NCBI GenBank assembly: GCA_021845835.1
Contig: JAJZVE010000329.1
Span: 1 to 5,796 of the forward strand
Length of the DNA stretch: 5,796 nt
From: Pseudomonadota bacterium
Lineage (GTDB): Bacteria > Pseudomonadota > Alphaproteobacteria > Acetobacterales > Acetobacteraceae
Direction: 5' to 3'
The first letter of the stretch is position 1. Every line of letters starts with the position of its first letter. Shown in pieces: positions 1 through 5,129 of the stretch. The notes below the pieces were generated by a model. That model was not told the DNA's origin. It did not search any database and saw nothing but the letters and a program-made list of their open reading frames with translations. Position numbers and translations under genes: made by a program.

Positions 1-324
1 GCGGTCCAGTTCGCCCAGCACCTCGGCCTTCACGTCCGCGCGCTCGAACACCGCCTCGATCACGCAGGCGCGGTCCTGCAGGCGCGTGCGGTCAGGCGTC
101 GGAGTGATGCGGGCGAAGGTAGCCGCCTTCGCGTCGGCGGCGTAGGTGCCGCGGGACGCGCCCTTGTCGAAGATGCCGTCGAGGCGCTGCAGCGCGGCGG
201 CGAGTGCCGCCTCCGTCCGGTCGGTCAGCAGCACGGGATGGCCCGCCAGCGCATACACGAACGCGATTTCCGCGCCCATCAGACCGGCGCCGACGACGCC
301 GATCCGTTGTTTTTCCTCCGGCAC
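1..324 (-). CDS. 3-hydroxyacyl-CoA dehydrogenase, N-terminal part (runs off left edge)
   Basis: The first 108 codons of an NAD-dependent 3-hydroxyacyl-CoA dehydrogenase, which in this family oxidises 3-hydroxyacyl-CoA to 3-ketoacyl-CoA in the cytoplasm (beta-oxidation, butanoate or aromatic-acid pathways). The minus strand reads open from a GTG at 324 to the window edge. The product begins VPEEKQRIGVVGAGLMGAEI: a Rossmann beta strand and the family glycine motif GAGLMG at residues 12-17. An acidic residue closes the second strand (VLLTD, D35), where the NAD ribose is bound. The strand VIEAVFERADVK (88-99) matches the conserved VIEAVFE segment of the N-terminal domain. The catalytic His/Glu dyad and C-terminal domain would lie beyond the edge. 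GTG 324 was chosen because AGAGGA lies 7 nt upstream (332-337) and the Rossmann motif starts at the usual distance. It lies 104 bp downstream of the flavoprotein gene on the same strand, so cotranscription is likely. The exact substrate cannot be told. Confidence 0.85.
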   Translation of the reverse strand, partial: MPEEKQRIGVVGAGLMGAEIAFVYALAGHPVLLTDRTEAALAAALQRLDGIFDKGASRGTYAADAKAATFARITPTPDRTRLQDRACVIEAVFERADVKAEVLGELDR

Positions 325-331
325 GCGACGT

Positions 332-337
332 TCCTCT
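332..337 (-). promoter_or_regulatory. Ribosome binding site deciding the GTG start of the 3-hydroxyacyl-CoA dehydrogenase
   Basis: AGAGGA on the minus strand (plus-strand tcctct), 7 nt upstream of the GTG at 324. The next GGAGG on this strand (plus 316-320) is inside the gene and is not followed by a start codon at a useful distance. GTG 324 is therefore preferred. Confidence 0.55.
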
Positions 338-392
338 TTCCCCGGTTTCGGCAGGCCGCCGTTCGCTGCCGCCGACCATGCGCCGGCGGCGT

Positions 393-428
393 CGGTCCTG
401 ACAAGGGCAGCCGGCCGGGCGAGGACCG
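393..428 (-). repeat. Inverted repeat immediately after the flavoprotein stop codon
   Basis: CGGTCCT (393-399) and AGGACCG (422-428) are perfect 7-bp inverted arms that begin directly after the TGA of the flavoprotein gene (429-431). The loop contains the self-complementary CCGGCCGG. A second pairing, CCTGAC (397-402) with GTCAGG (428-433), overlaps the first and would exclude it. No T-run follows on the minus strand, so this is not a canonical intrinsic terminator. It could protect or attenuate the transcript between the two minus-strand genes, or be chance in GC-rich DNA. Confidence 0.3.
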
Positions 429-1970
429 TCAGGCAATGCTCGGCGGGAACGCGGTGCGCGCCGCCGCCGGTGCGCGCTGCGACAGGCGGGGCAGGTCGGC
501 GGCGGCGGTAGCGCCCGCGATGCGGCCGAACACCGCGCCGTTCATCAGGCCGGTGCCGCCGGGATAGTTGAAGAAGAACAGCCCGCCGACCAGCTCGCCG
601 GCGGCAAACAGGCCGGGGATCGGCCGCAGGTCCTGGTCCATCACCCGCGCCTCGGTGTCGATACGCAGGCCGCCGAAGGTGAAGGTGATGCCGCAGCCGA
701 CCTGGTACGCCTCGAACGGCCCATCCGCGATGGTGTTGGCCCAGTTGGTCTTCGGCACCGCAAGCCCGGCGGTGCCGCGGCCGTCCTTGATGTTGGGGTT
801 GAACGGCACGTCCTGGCGCACCGCGGCGTTGTAGGCGCGCACCTCGTCGAGGAAGGCGGCGGCATCGACGCCCTCCAGCCTGGCCGCCAGGTCCTCGATC
901 GTGTCGGCGCGCACCTTCGTCACCTGCCTGATGCGATACTCGTCGCGCAGCAGGTGCAGCACCTTCGCATCGAACACCTGCCAGGCGAAGTTGCCCGGCT
1001 GGCCGAGGATGACGCGGCCGTATTTGGCATAGGTGTAGTTGCGGAAATCCGCGCCCTCATCGACGAAGCGGCGCCCGGTGGCGTTGACCATGATGCCCCA
1101 GGGATAGGAATGCTTCTGGAACCCGTCGCCGACCGCGAGGTCGCCGAACTCCGGCGCATTGAAATCCCAGCCGACGGCGTGGCAGCCGGACCAGTTGCCG
1201 GCCGGGGACGCGCCGACGGCCAGCGCCATCTTGATGCCGTCGCCGGTGTTGAAGCGGCTGCCCCGCACCTTCGCCAGTTCCCAGCCGGGGCCGAGATAGC
1301 GCGTGCGCATCTCGGTATCCGCCTCGAAGCCGCCGGCGGCGAGCACGACGGCGGGCGCGTGCAGCTCGTAGCGCGAGTCGGCGGTCTTCACCTCGACGCC
1401 GCGGATGGCGTGGCCGTCGGTGAGCAGCCGGACGGCGCGGCTGGCGTAGCGGATGGCGATGCCGCGGCGGCGGCAGGCATCGCTGAGCGCCTTCACGAGG
1501 CCGGGCCCGCCGCCCCAGGCTTCCACGGTCAGCCCGCCCCAGAACCTGAAGCGGCCATCCACCTTGAACGCCTGGCGGCCGTAGATCGGCTGGAACCGCA
1601 CGCCCTTGCCCTGCATCCAGGCGACGGTCGCGAAGCTGCGCCGCACCAGCAGCTCGCACAGCTGCGGATCGGTGCGGTTGTGGGTGACGCGGAACATGTC
1701 CTCGAAGAACTGGTCCTCGGTGTAGCTGCCGAAATCGGTGCGCGCGATTTCCTCCGCCGTCAGGTCGGGCATGACGCGGCGCAGGTCGTCCACGTCGCGA
1801 TAGGCGAAGCGGATGGCGCCGGCGGTGAAGCTGCTGTTGCCGCCGGCCTCGTCCTCCGGCGCCCGCTCCAGCACCACGACGCGCGCGCCCTGTTCCTCGG
1901 CCGACAGCGCCGCGCACAGCGCCGCGTTGCCGCCGCCCACCACGATCACGTCGCAACGGTCCTCGCCCAT
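429..1970 (-). CDS. tcuA: FAD-dependent dehydrogenase, TcuA (tricarballylate dehydrogenase) family
   Basis: A 513-residue flavoprotein of the FAD_binding_2 (fumarate reductase/succinate dehydrogenase flavoprotein-like) superfamily. TcuA of Salmonella oxidises tricarballylate to cis-aconitate with FAD. Residues 7-24 form the dinucleotide-binding strand and loop (DVIVVGGGNAALCAA), followed by an acidic strand end (VVVLERAP) and GGNSSFTAG (43-51), which is typical of this superfamily. Also seen are AAGGFEADTEM (211-221), RGSRFNTGDGIKMA (236-249), the capping-domain motif GRRFVDEGADF (299-309), TFGGLRID (431-438) and the C-terminal FAD loop GLFAAGEL to GGTGLMNGAVFGRIAG (453-486). No signal peptide or membrane span is visible, so it is probably cytoplasmic. 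ATG 1970 is fixed by AGGAGG 8 nt upstream. It is divergent from the IclR gene. TcuA normally passes electrons to the membrane protein TcuB, which is not in the window. Fit to TcuA is by motif layout; another carboxylate or a 3-ketosteroid-dehydrogenase-like substrate remains possible. Confidence 0.8.
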   Translation of the reverse strand: MGEDRCDVIVVGGGNAALCAALSAEEQGARVVVLERAPEDEAGGNSSFTAGAIRFAYRDVDDLRRVMPDLTAEEIARTDFGSYTEDQFFEDMFRVTHNRTDPQLCELLVRRSFATVAWMQGKGVRFQPIYGRQAFKVDGRFRFWGGLTVEAWGGGPGLVKALSDACRRRGIAIRYASRAVRLLTDGHAIRGVEVKTADSRYELHAPAVVLAAGGFEADTEMRTRYLGPGWELAKVRGSRFNTGDGIKMALAVGASPAGNWSGCHAVGWDFNAPEFGDLAVGDGFQKHSYPWGIMVNATGRRFVDEGADFRNYTYAKYGRVILGQPGNFAWQVFDAKVLHLLRDEYRIRQVTKVRADTIEDLAARLEGVDAAAFLDEVRAYNAAVRQDVPFNPNIKDGRGTAGLAVPKTNWANTIADGPFEAYQVGCGITFTFGGLRIDTEARVMDQDLRPIPGLFAAGELVGGLFFFNYPGGTGLMNGAVFGRIAGATAAADLPRLSQRAPAAARTAFPPSIA

Positions 1971-1978
1971 CGGCCGAT

Positions 1979-1984
1979 CCTCCT
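1979..1984 (-). promoter_or_regulatory. Strong Shine-Dalgarno of the TcuA-like gene
   Basis: Perfect AGGAGG on the minus strand (plus-strand cctcct), with 8 nt to the ATG at 1970. It settles the start codon and indicates strong translation initiation. Confidence 0.75.
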
Positions 1985-2033
1985 CTGCGGGGGCCGAGCG
2001 GGCGGCCCGTCATTTGTCGGCGCCAATCTCATC

Positions 2034-2047
2034 ATGTCGATTGACAT
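2034..2047. promoter_or_regulatory. Imperfect 14-bp palindrome, candidate IclR operator
   Basis: ATGTCGATTGACAT has perfect 5-bp outer arms (ATGTC/GACAT) and a central AT step; 12 of 14 positions obey the dyad. IclR-family dimers usually bind imperfect palindromes of about this size in the intergenic region next to their own gene. Bound here, the regulator would cover the TTGACA facing its own gene and the spacer of the possible flavoprotein promoter, so it could control both directions. The flanking CATT-N4-AATG (2045-2056) may be a second weaker half-site pair. Assignment to this regulator is inference from position and symmetry. Confidence 0.4.
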
Positions 2048-2090
2048 TTTGCAATGCCGTATGGCCTGCTGGCCGACGCGGCAGGCGAGA

Positions 2091-2096
2091 AGGAGG
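2091..2096 (+). promoter_or_regulatory. Shine-Dalgarno deciding the start of the IclR gene
   Basis: AGGAGG (within AAGGAGG) sits 5 nt upstream of the ATG at 2102. The in-frame ATG at 2054 would add 16 residues but lies only 7 bp from the TTGACA box and operator and has no good ribosome binding site, so 2102 is preferred. Confidence 0.7.
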
Positions 2097-2101
2097 CGGG
2101 C

Positions 2102-2953
2102 ATGGCAGAGACGGACGGAGCGCCGATCGCACCGGCCGCGGCCGCCGGCGCCGAGGCGGGGCGGGAGCGCGGCGGCGGCGTGCAGTCGCTGGAGCGCGCC
2201 AGCGCCATCCTGGACGCGATCGCGCGCCACCGCGACGGGATCGGTCTCGCGGACCTCGCCAAGGCGGTCGGGCTGCACGCCAGCACGGCGTTCCACCTCG
2301 CGAAAACGCTGGTGGCACTCGGCTATGTCCGGCAGACCGCGGACACGCGGCTGTACCGCCTCGGCCCGAAAATCTTCGGTCTGGCCGCCGCCGCCAGCGG
2401 CGAGCTGGAACTGGTGCGGACCGCGACGCCGGTGCTGGAGGCGGTGGCCGCCGCCACCGGGGAAAGCGCGCATCTGGCGATCGACGTGGTGGCGGGCGAG
2501 GTCGCGGTGGTGGCGCGCACGGCCGGCGCCGGGGCGTTCCAGATGGTCGATCGCACCGGCGGCGTGCGGCCGGCCTACTGCACCGCGCTCGGCAAGATCA
2601 TGCTCGCCGCCACGGCGCCGGAGGCGTTCGAGCGCTACCTCGCCGAAGCGACGCTGACGCCCCGCACGCCCCGCACCATCGCCGACCCCGAGCGGCTGCG
2701 CGCCGAGATCGAGCAGGTGCGCCGCCAGCGCCTCGCTTACGACGACTGCGAGTTCGACCCGGAGGTGCGCTGCGTCGCCGCCCCGGTGCGCGACTTCACC
2801 GGCCGCACCGTCGCCGCGATCGGCCTGTCGGGGCCGGTGTGGCGGATGAGCCTGCAGCGCCTGCACGCGGTCAGCGGCGACATCGCCGCCGCGGCGGCGC
2901 GGCTGTCGGCGGAGCTGGGCTGGCGCGACGGCGGCATCGGTCAGGCGGCGTAG
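2102..2953 (+). CDS. IclR-family transcriptional regulator
   Basis: A 283-residue protein with the two-domain IclR layout. After a low-complexity Ala/Gly-rich N-terminus (1-26) comes the winged helix-turn-helix: VQSLERASAILDAIARH (27-43), the recognition part GLADLAKAVGLHASTAFHLAKTL (48-70) and the wing (YRLGP, 85-89). The effector-binding domain runs from about 95 to 275. It includes the family segments around TGESAHLAIDV (119-129), the ALGK motif (162-165) that follows AYCT, and the C-terminal VRCVAAPVRDFTGRTVAAIGLSGP (222-245). Length is typical of the family. The gene is transcribed away from the TcuA-like gene and toward the transporter genes, the usual position for a regulator of a catabolic cluster. 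It can act as repressor or activator; the ligand is probably the imported compound or an intermediate (inference). The specific effector cannot be read from sequence. Confidence 0.93.
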   Translation: MAETDGAPIAPAAAAGAEAGRERGGGVQSLERASAILDAIARHRDGIGLADLAKAVGLHASTAFHLAKTLVALGYVRQTADTRLYRLGPKIFGLAAAASGELELVRTATPVLEAVAAATGESAHLAIDVVAGEVAVVARTAGAGAFQMVDRTGGVRPAYCTALGKIMLAATAPEAFERYLAEATLTPRTPRTIADPERLRAEIEQVRRQRLAYDDCEFDPEVRCVAAPVRDFTGRTVAAIGLSGPVWRMSLQRLHAVSGDIAAAAARLSAELGWRDGGIGQAA

Positions 2954-3076
2954 CACCGGCGCGGGATATTTCATATGGACGGCTTGCGTTTCCCATTACC
3001 GGATGAGACGATGCCGGTACGGCCGCTCTGACGCCCGGCGAAACGGCCGGCAAGGCCGCAGCAAGGGGAGGTGGCG
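2954..3076 (+). promoter_or_regulatory. Leader of the transport operon with a TACCGG dyad
   Basis: These 123 bp separate the IclR stop and the binding-protein start. They begin with an AT-rich patch (GATATTTCATATGG, 2965-2978) that stands out from the GC-rich surroundings. TACCGG (2997-3002) and CCGGTA (3014-3019) are perfect 6-bp arms separated by 11 nt, possibly an operator. TTGCGT (2984-2989) and GACGAT (3007-3012), 17 bp apart, are a weak possible promoter that would overlap the dyad. A small GC hairpin, CGGCC-GGCAA-GGCCG (3044-3058), lies just ahead of the ribosome binding site. I see no terminator for iclR with a T-run, so read-through from iclR is possible. Confidence 0.35.
3064..3071 (+). 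promoter_or_regulatory. Shine-Dalgarno of the binding-protein gene
   Basis: AGGGGAGG (3064-3071) is 5 nt from the ATG at 3077. The in-frame GTG at 3071 overlaps the last base of this site and could not be served by it, so ATG 3077 is taken as the start. Confidence 0.65.
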
Positions 3077-4255
3077 ATGCGAACGAGGCGAGACCTGCTG
3101 GTGGCCGCGGCGGCCGCGGCGCTTCCGGTGGCCGGTGCGTTCGGTCCGCGCGCGGCGGGTGCGGCGGAGGCGCTGCGCGTCGGCTGCTCGATCACGCAGA
3201 CCGGCCCGTATTCGGCGCCGGCGGTGTTCGAGCTGCAGGGCTATCAGTTGGCGGCGGCGGAGCTGACCCAGGCGGGCGGCGTGCTCGGCCGGCCGGTCGA
3301 GATCGTCGCCTATGACGACCAGGGCAATCCGTCGACCGCGGTGCAGCTCTATCAGAAGCTGCTGCATTCGGATCGCGTCGATCTGCTGGTCAGCCCCTAT
3401 CAGACCGACCTGATGTCGGCGGTGGCGCCGCTGGTCAACCGCGCGCGCATGGTGATGCCCTCGCTCGGCGCCAACATCGACGACTATCAGGGCAAGTATC
3501 CGTATCTGATCCAGGCGATCACGCAGACGCCGCGCTACATGGTGCCGGCGATCGACCTCGCCGCCGCGCGCGGCTACTCGACGCTGGCGCTGCTGGTGCA
3601 GAACACGCAATTCCCGCAGGAACTCGCGCAGGGCGTCGCCGACGCGGCGGCGGCGAAGGGGATCAAGGTCGTGTTCCGCGAAACCTTCGCGCCGAGCACG
3701 AGCGATTACAGCGCGCTCGTCATCAAGGCGGCGCAGAGCAAGCCCGACGTCATCATCGGCGCGACCTATCTTGCCGACGCGATGGGCATCGTGCGCGCGG
3801 CGAAGGCGCAGAACGTGCAGGCGAAGATGTTCGCGTTCAGCATCGGCCCGGTGGAGCCGGAATTCGGCCGCGGCCTGGGCGAGGCGGCGAACGGCATCTT
3901 CGGCACCACGCTGTATTTCCCCAGCCTGCACACCGCCGGCAACGAAGCCTTCGTCGCCGCCTTCACGAAGCAGTTCGGCCGCGCGCCGGACTATCACGCC
4001 GCTGTCGCCTATGCCAGCCTGAAGGTGCTGGCCTCTGCGGTGCAGCAGGTGGGCACGCTCGATCAGGACAAGATCCGCGACGCCATGCTGCACACCTCCG
4101 TCGATACCGTGGTCGGCCGCTTCCAGCTCAGTCCGACCGGGATGCAGATCGGCTATACCAGCTACGTGCTGCAATGGCAGAACGGCAAGCAGCAGCTTGT
4201 GTGGCCGCAGGAGCAGGCGACGGCGCCGGTGCAGTTGCCGCACGCGGCGTGGTGA
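3077..4255 (+). CDS. ABC transporter periplasmic substrate-binding protein, LivK/LivJ type
   Basis: A 392-residue periplasmic binding protein of the Peripla_BP_6 (branched-chain amino acid/amide, HAAT) family, the ligand receptor of the ABC importer encoded just downstream. The N-terminus MRTRRDLLVAAAAAAL carries a twin arginine (R4-R5) followed by Leu-Leu and an Ala-rich hydrophobic run. A likely cleavage site lies at AAGAA-E (26-31). This looks like a Tat signal, less surely than one with a full consensus. The mature part opens with LRVGCSITQTGPYS (33-46), the usual first strand and ligand loop. It then has GGVLGRPVEIVAYDDQGNPSTAV (67-89), DLLVSPYQTDLM (102-113), DVIIGATYLADA (224-235) and a second lobe ending in TSYVLQWQNGKQQLVWP (361-377). 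It lacks the lipobox cysteine of a lipoprotein. Many members of this family bind aromatic acids, dicarboxylates or amides instead of Leu/Ile/Val, so the ligand is left open. Confidence 0.9.
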   Translation: MRTRRDLLVAAAAAALPVAGAFGPRAAGAAEALRVGCSITQTGPYSAPAVFELQGYQLAAAELTQAGGVLGRPVEIVAYDDQGNPSTAVQLYQKLLHSDRVDLLVSPYQTDLMSAVAPLVNRARMVMPSLGANIDDYQGKYPYLIQAITQTPRYMVPAIDLAAARGYSTLALLVQNTQFPQELAQGVADAAAAKGIKVVFRETFAPSTSDYSALVIKAAQSKPDVIIGATYLADAMGIVRAAKAQNVQAKMFAFSIGPVEPEFGRGLGEAANGIFGTTLYFPSLHTAGNEAFVAAFTKQFGRAPDYHAAVAYASLKVLASAVQQVGTLDQDKIRDAMLHTSVDTVVGRFQLSPTGMQIGYTSYVLQWQNGKQQLVWPQEQATAPVQLPHAAW

Positions 4256-4256
4256 G

Positions 4257-5129
4257 GTGGCGACGCTCGCCACCCTGCTCGTGCTCGGCCTGCTGTGGGG
4301 CGGCGTGTACCTGCTGATGGCGGAGGGACTGAACCTCATCTACGGGGTGATGAAGGTCGTCAATCTCGCACATGGCGACTTCATCGTCGTCGGCGGCATG
4401 CTGGCGCTGACGCTGTTCGCGCATTTCGGCTTCTCGCCGGTTCTCGCCCTGCCGATCGCGGCGGCGCTGCTGTTCCTGATCGGCGCCGGCGTGCAGGCCG
4501 GCGTGCTGGAGCGCATTCCGCTGGCCGGGTCGCAGGGCGAGCTGCGCACCCTGCTGGCGACCTTCGGCCTGTCCTATGTCGTCTCCAACGTCAGTTTCCT
4601 GGTCTGGGGATCGCAGTTCCAGTCGATCCCGTTCCTGCAGGGATCGCTCGCGCTCGGCGCGATCGTGGTGCCGCAGGGGCTGCTTGCCTGTTCCGTGCTC
4701 GCCGGCGCGGTCGCGGTCGCGGTGCATGTCTGGCTCACGCACACGATCGCCGGCCGGTCGGTGCGCGCCACCGCGCAGTCGGCGCTGGGCGCGGCGAGCT
4801 GCGGGCTGGACGTGCGGCGCCTGCGCGTCGTCACCTTCGCGCTCGGCGCGGCGATGGCGGGTGGTGCGGGCGCGCTGGTGATCGCGCTGGTGCCGTTCCA
4901 GACATCGAGCGGCGGCGACCTCACCGTGCAGTCGTTCACGCTGATCGCGCTCGGCGGCCTGGGCAGCTATGTCGGCGCCTGGCTCGCCGCCGAGCTGCTC
5001 GGCATCACCGAGGTGATGACGCAGTACTATCTCGGCTCCGACGCCGCCGCGGCGGTGGTGTATCTGATCTTCATCGGCGTGCTGGTGTTCCGTCCGCAAG
5101 GGCTGCTCGGTCGCATGGGACGGATATGA
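4257..5129 (+). CDS. livH: ABC transporter inner-membrane permease, LivH type
   Basis: A 290-residue integral membrane protein of the BPD_transp_2 family, one of the two permease subunits of a LIV-type importer. Motifs match LivH throughout: GLNLIYGVMKVVNLAHGDF (24-42) after the first membrane helix, TFGLSYV (102-108), and the cytoplasmic ATPase-contact region VRATAQ to GLDVRRLRVVTFALGAAMAGGAG (169-205). ALGGLGSYVGAWLAAELLG (231-249) and the C-terminal VFRPQGLLGR (278-287) follow. About eight hydrophobic segments are visible. GTG 4257 is taken as the start: it gives a complete first helix and begins 1 nt after the binding-protein stop (4253-4255). There is no separate Shine-Dalgarno, so translation is probably coupled. 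The in-frame TTG at 4197 only adds an Arg/Cys-rich stretch read from the upstream gene in another frame, and ATG 4317 would remove helix 1. The symbol denotes the family, not proven branched-chain amino acid transport. Confidence 0.9.
   Translation: MATLATLLVLGLLWGGVYLLMAEGLNLIYGVMKVVNLAHGDFIVVGGMLALTLFAHFGFSPVLALPIAAALLFLIGAGVQAGVLERIPLAGSQGELRTLLATFGLSYVVSNVSFLVWGSQFQSIPFLQGSLALGAIVVPQGLLACSVLAGAVAVAVHVWLTHTIAGRSVRATAQSALGAASCGLDVRRLRVVTFALGAAMAGGAGALVIALVPFQTSSGGDLTVQSFTLIALGGLGSYVGAWLAAELLGITEVMTQYYLGSDAAAAVVYLIFIGVLVFRPQGLLGRMGRI

Larger units (their letters stand above)
1971..2101. promoter_or_regulatory. Divergent control region between the TcuA-like gene and the IclR gene
   Basis: These 131 bp separate two divergent start codons and must hold both promoters. 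The part around 2010-2065 is clearly AT-richer than its surroundings. Facing right there is a perfect TTGACA (2041-2046) suitable as a -35 box for iclR, but I see no convincing -10 at 16-18 bp spacing. Facing left, TTGCAA (2049-2054) and TGAGAT (2026-2031) on the minus strand are 17 bp apart and could form a weak sigma-70 promoter for the flavoprotein gene. The palindrome at 2034-2047 lies in that spacer and overlaps the rightward TTGACA. The region is sure to be regulatory; the exact boxes are not. Confidence 0.55.

Noticed and set aside
92..436. 114-codon open frame on the minus strand at the left end
   Set aside because: It overlaps the 3-hydroxyacyl-CoA dehydrogenase in another frame. The product is Arg/Gly-rich, whereas the competing frame has a clear Rossmann motif.
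2054..2101. Longer IclR start at the ATG at 2054
   Set aside because: It lacks a good ribosome binding site and lies almost on top of the TTGACA box and the palindrome, while ATG 2102 has AGGAGG at 5 nt.
954..2657. 567-codon open frame on the plus strand across the flavoprotein and IclR genes
   Set aside because: It lies antisense to a well-supported flavoprotein gene and then out of frame with the IclR gene. Its product is Ala/Arg/His-rich with no recognisable motif, as expected of shadow frames in GC-rich DNA.
1813..3006. 397-codon open frame on the plus strand overlapping the IclR gene
   Set aside because: It is out of frame with the IclR gene and gives an Arg/Gly/Ala-rich product with no motifs. 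The IclR frame has the helix-turn-helix, effector domain and ribosome binding site.
3044..3058. Hairpin CGGCC-GGCAA-GGCCG as an iclR terminator
   Set aside because: The stem is only 5 bp, has no T-run after it, and sits directly ahead of the next gene's ribosome binding site.
2996..4339. 447-codon open frame on the minus strand opposite the binding-protein gene
   Set aside because: The product is dominated by Arg, His and Ala without domain motifs, while the opposite strand encodes a clear binding protein with signal peptide and ribosome binding site. It is a long antisense shadow.
4128..5099. 323-codon open frame on the minus strand opposite the LivH gene
   Set aside because: The composition is Arg/Gln/His-rich and low in hydrophobic order. 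It mirrors the LivH codons and has no motif or ribosome binding site support.
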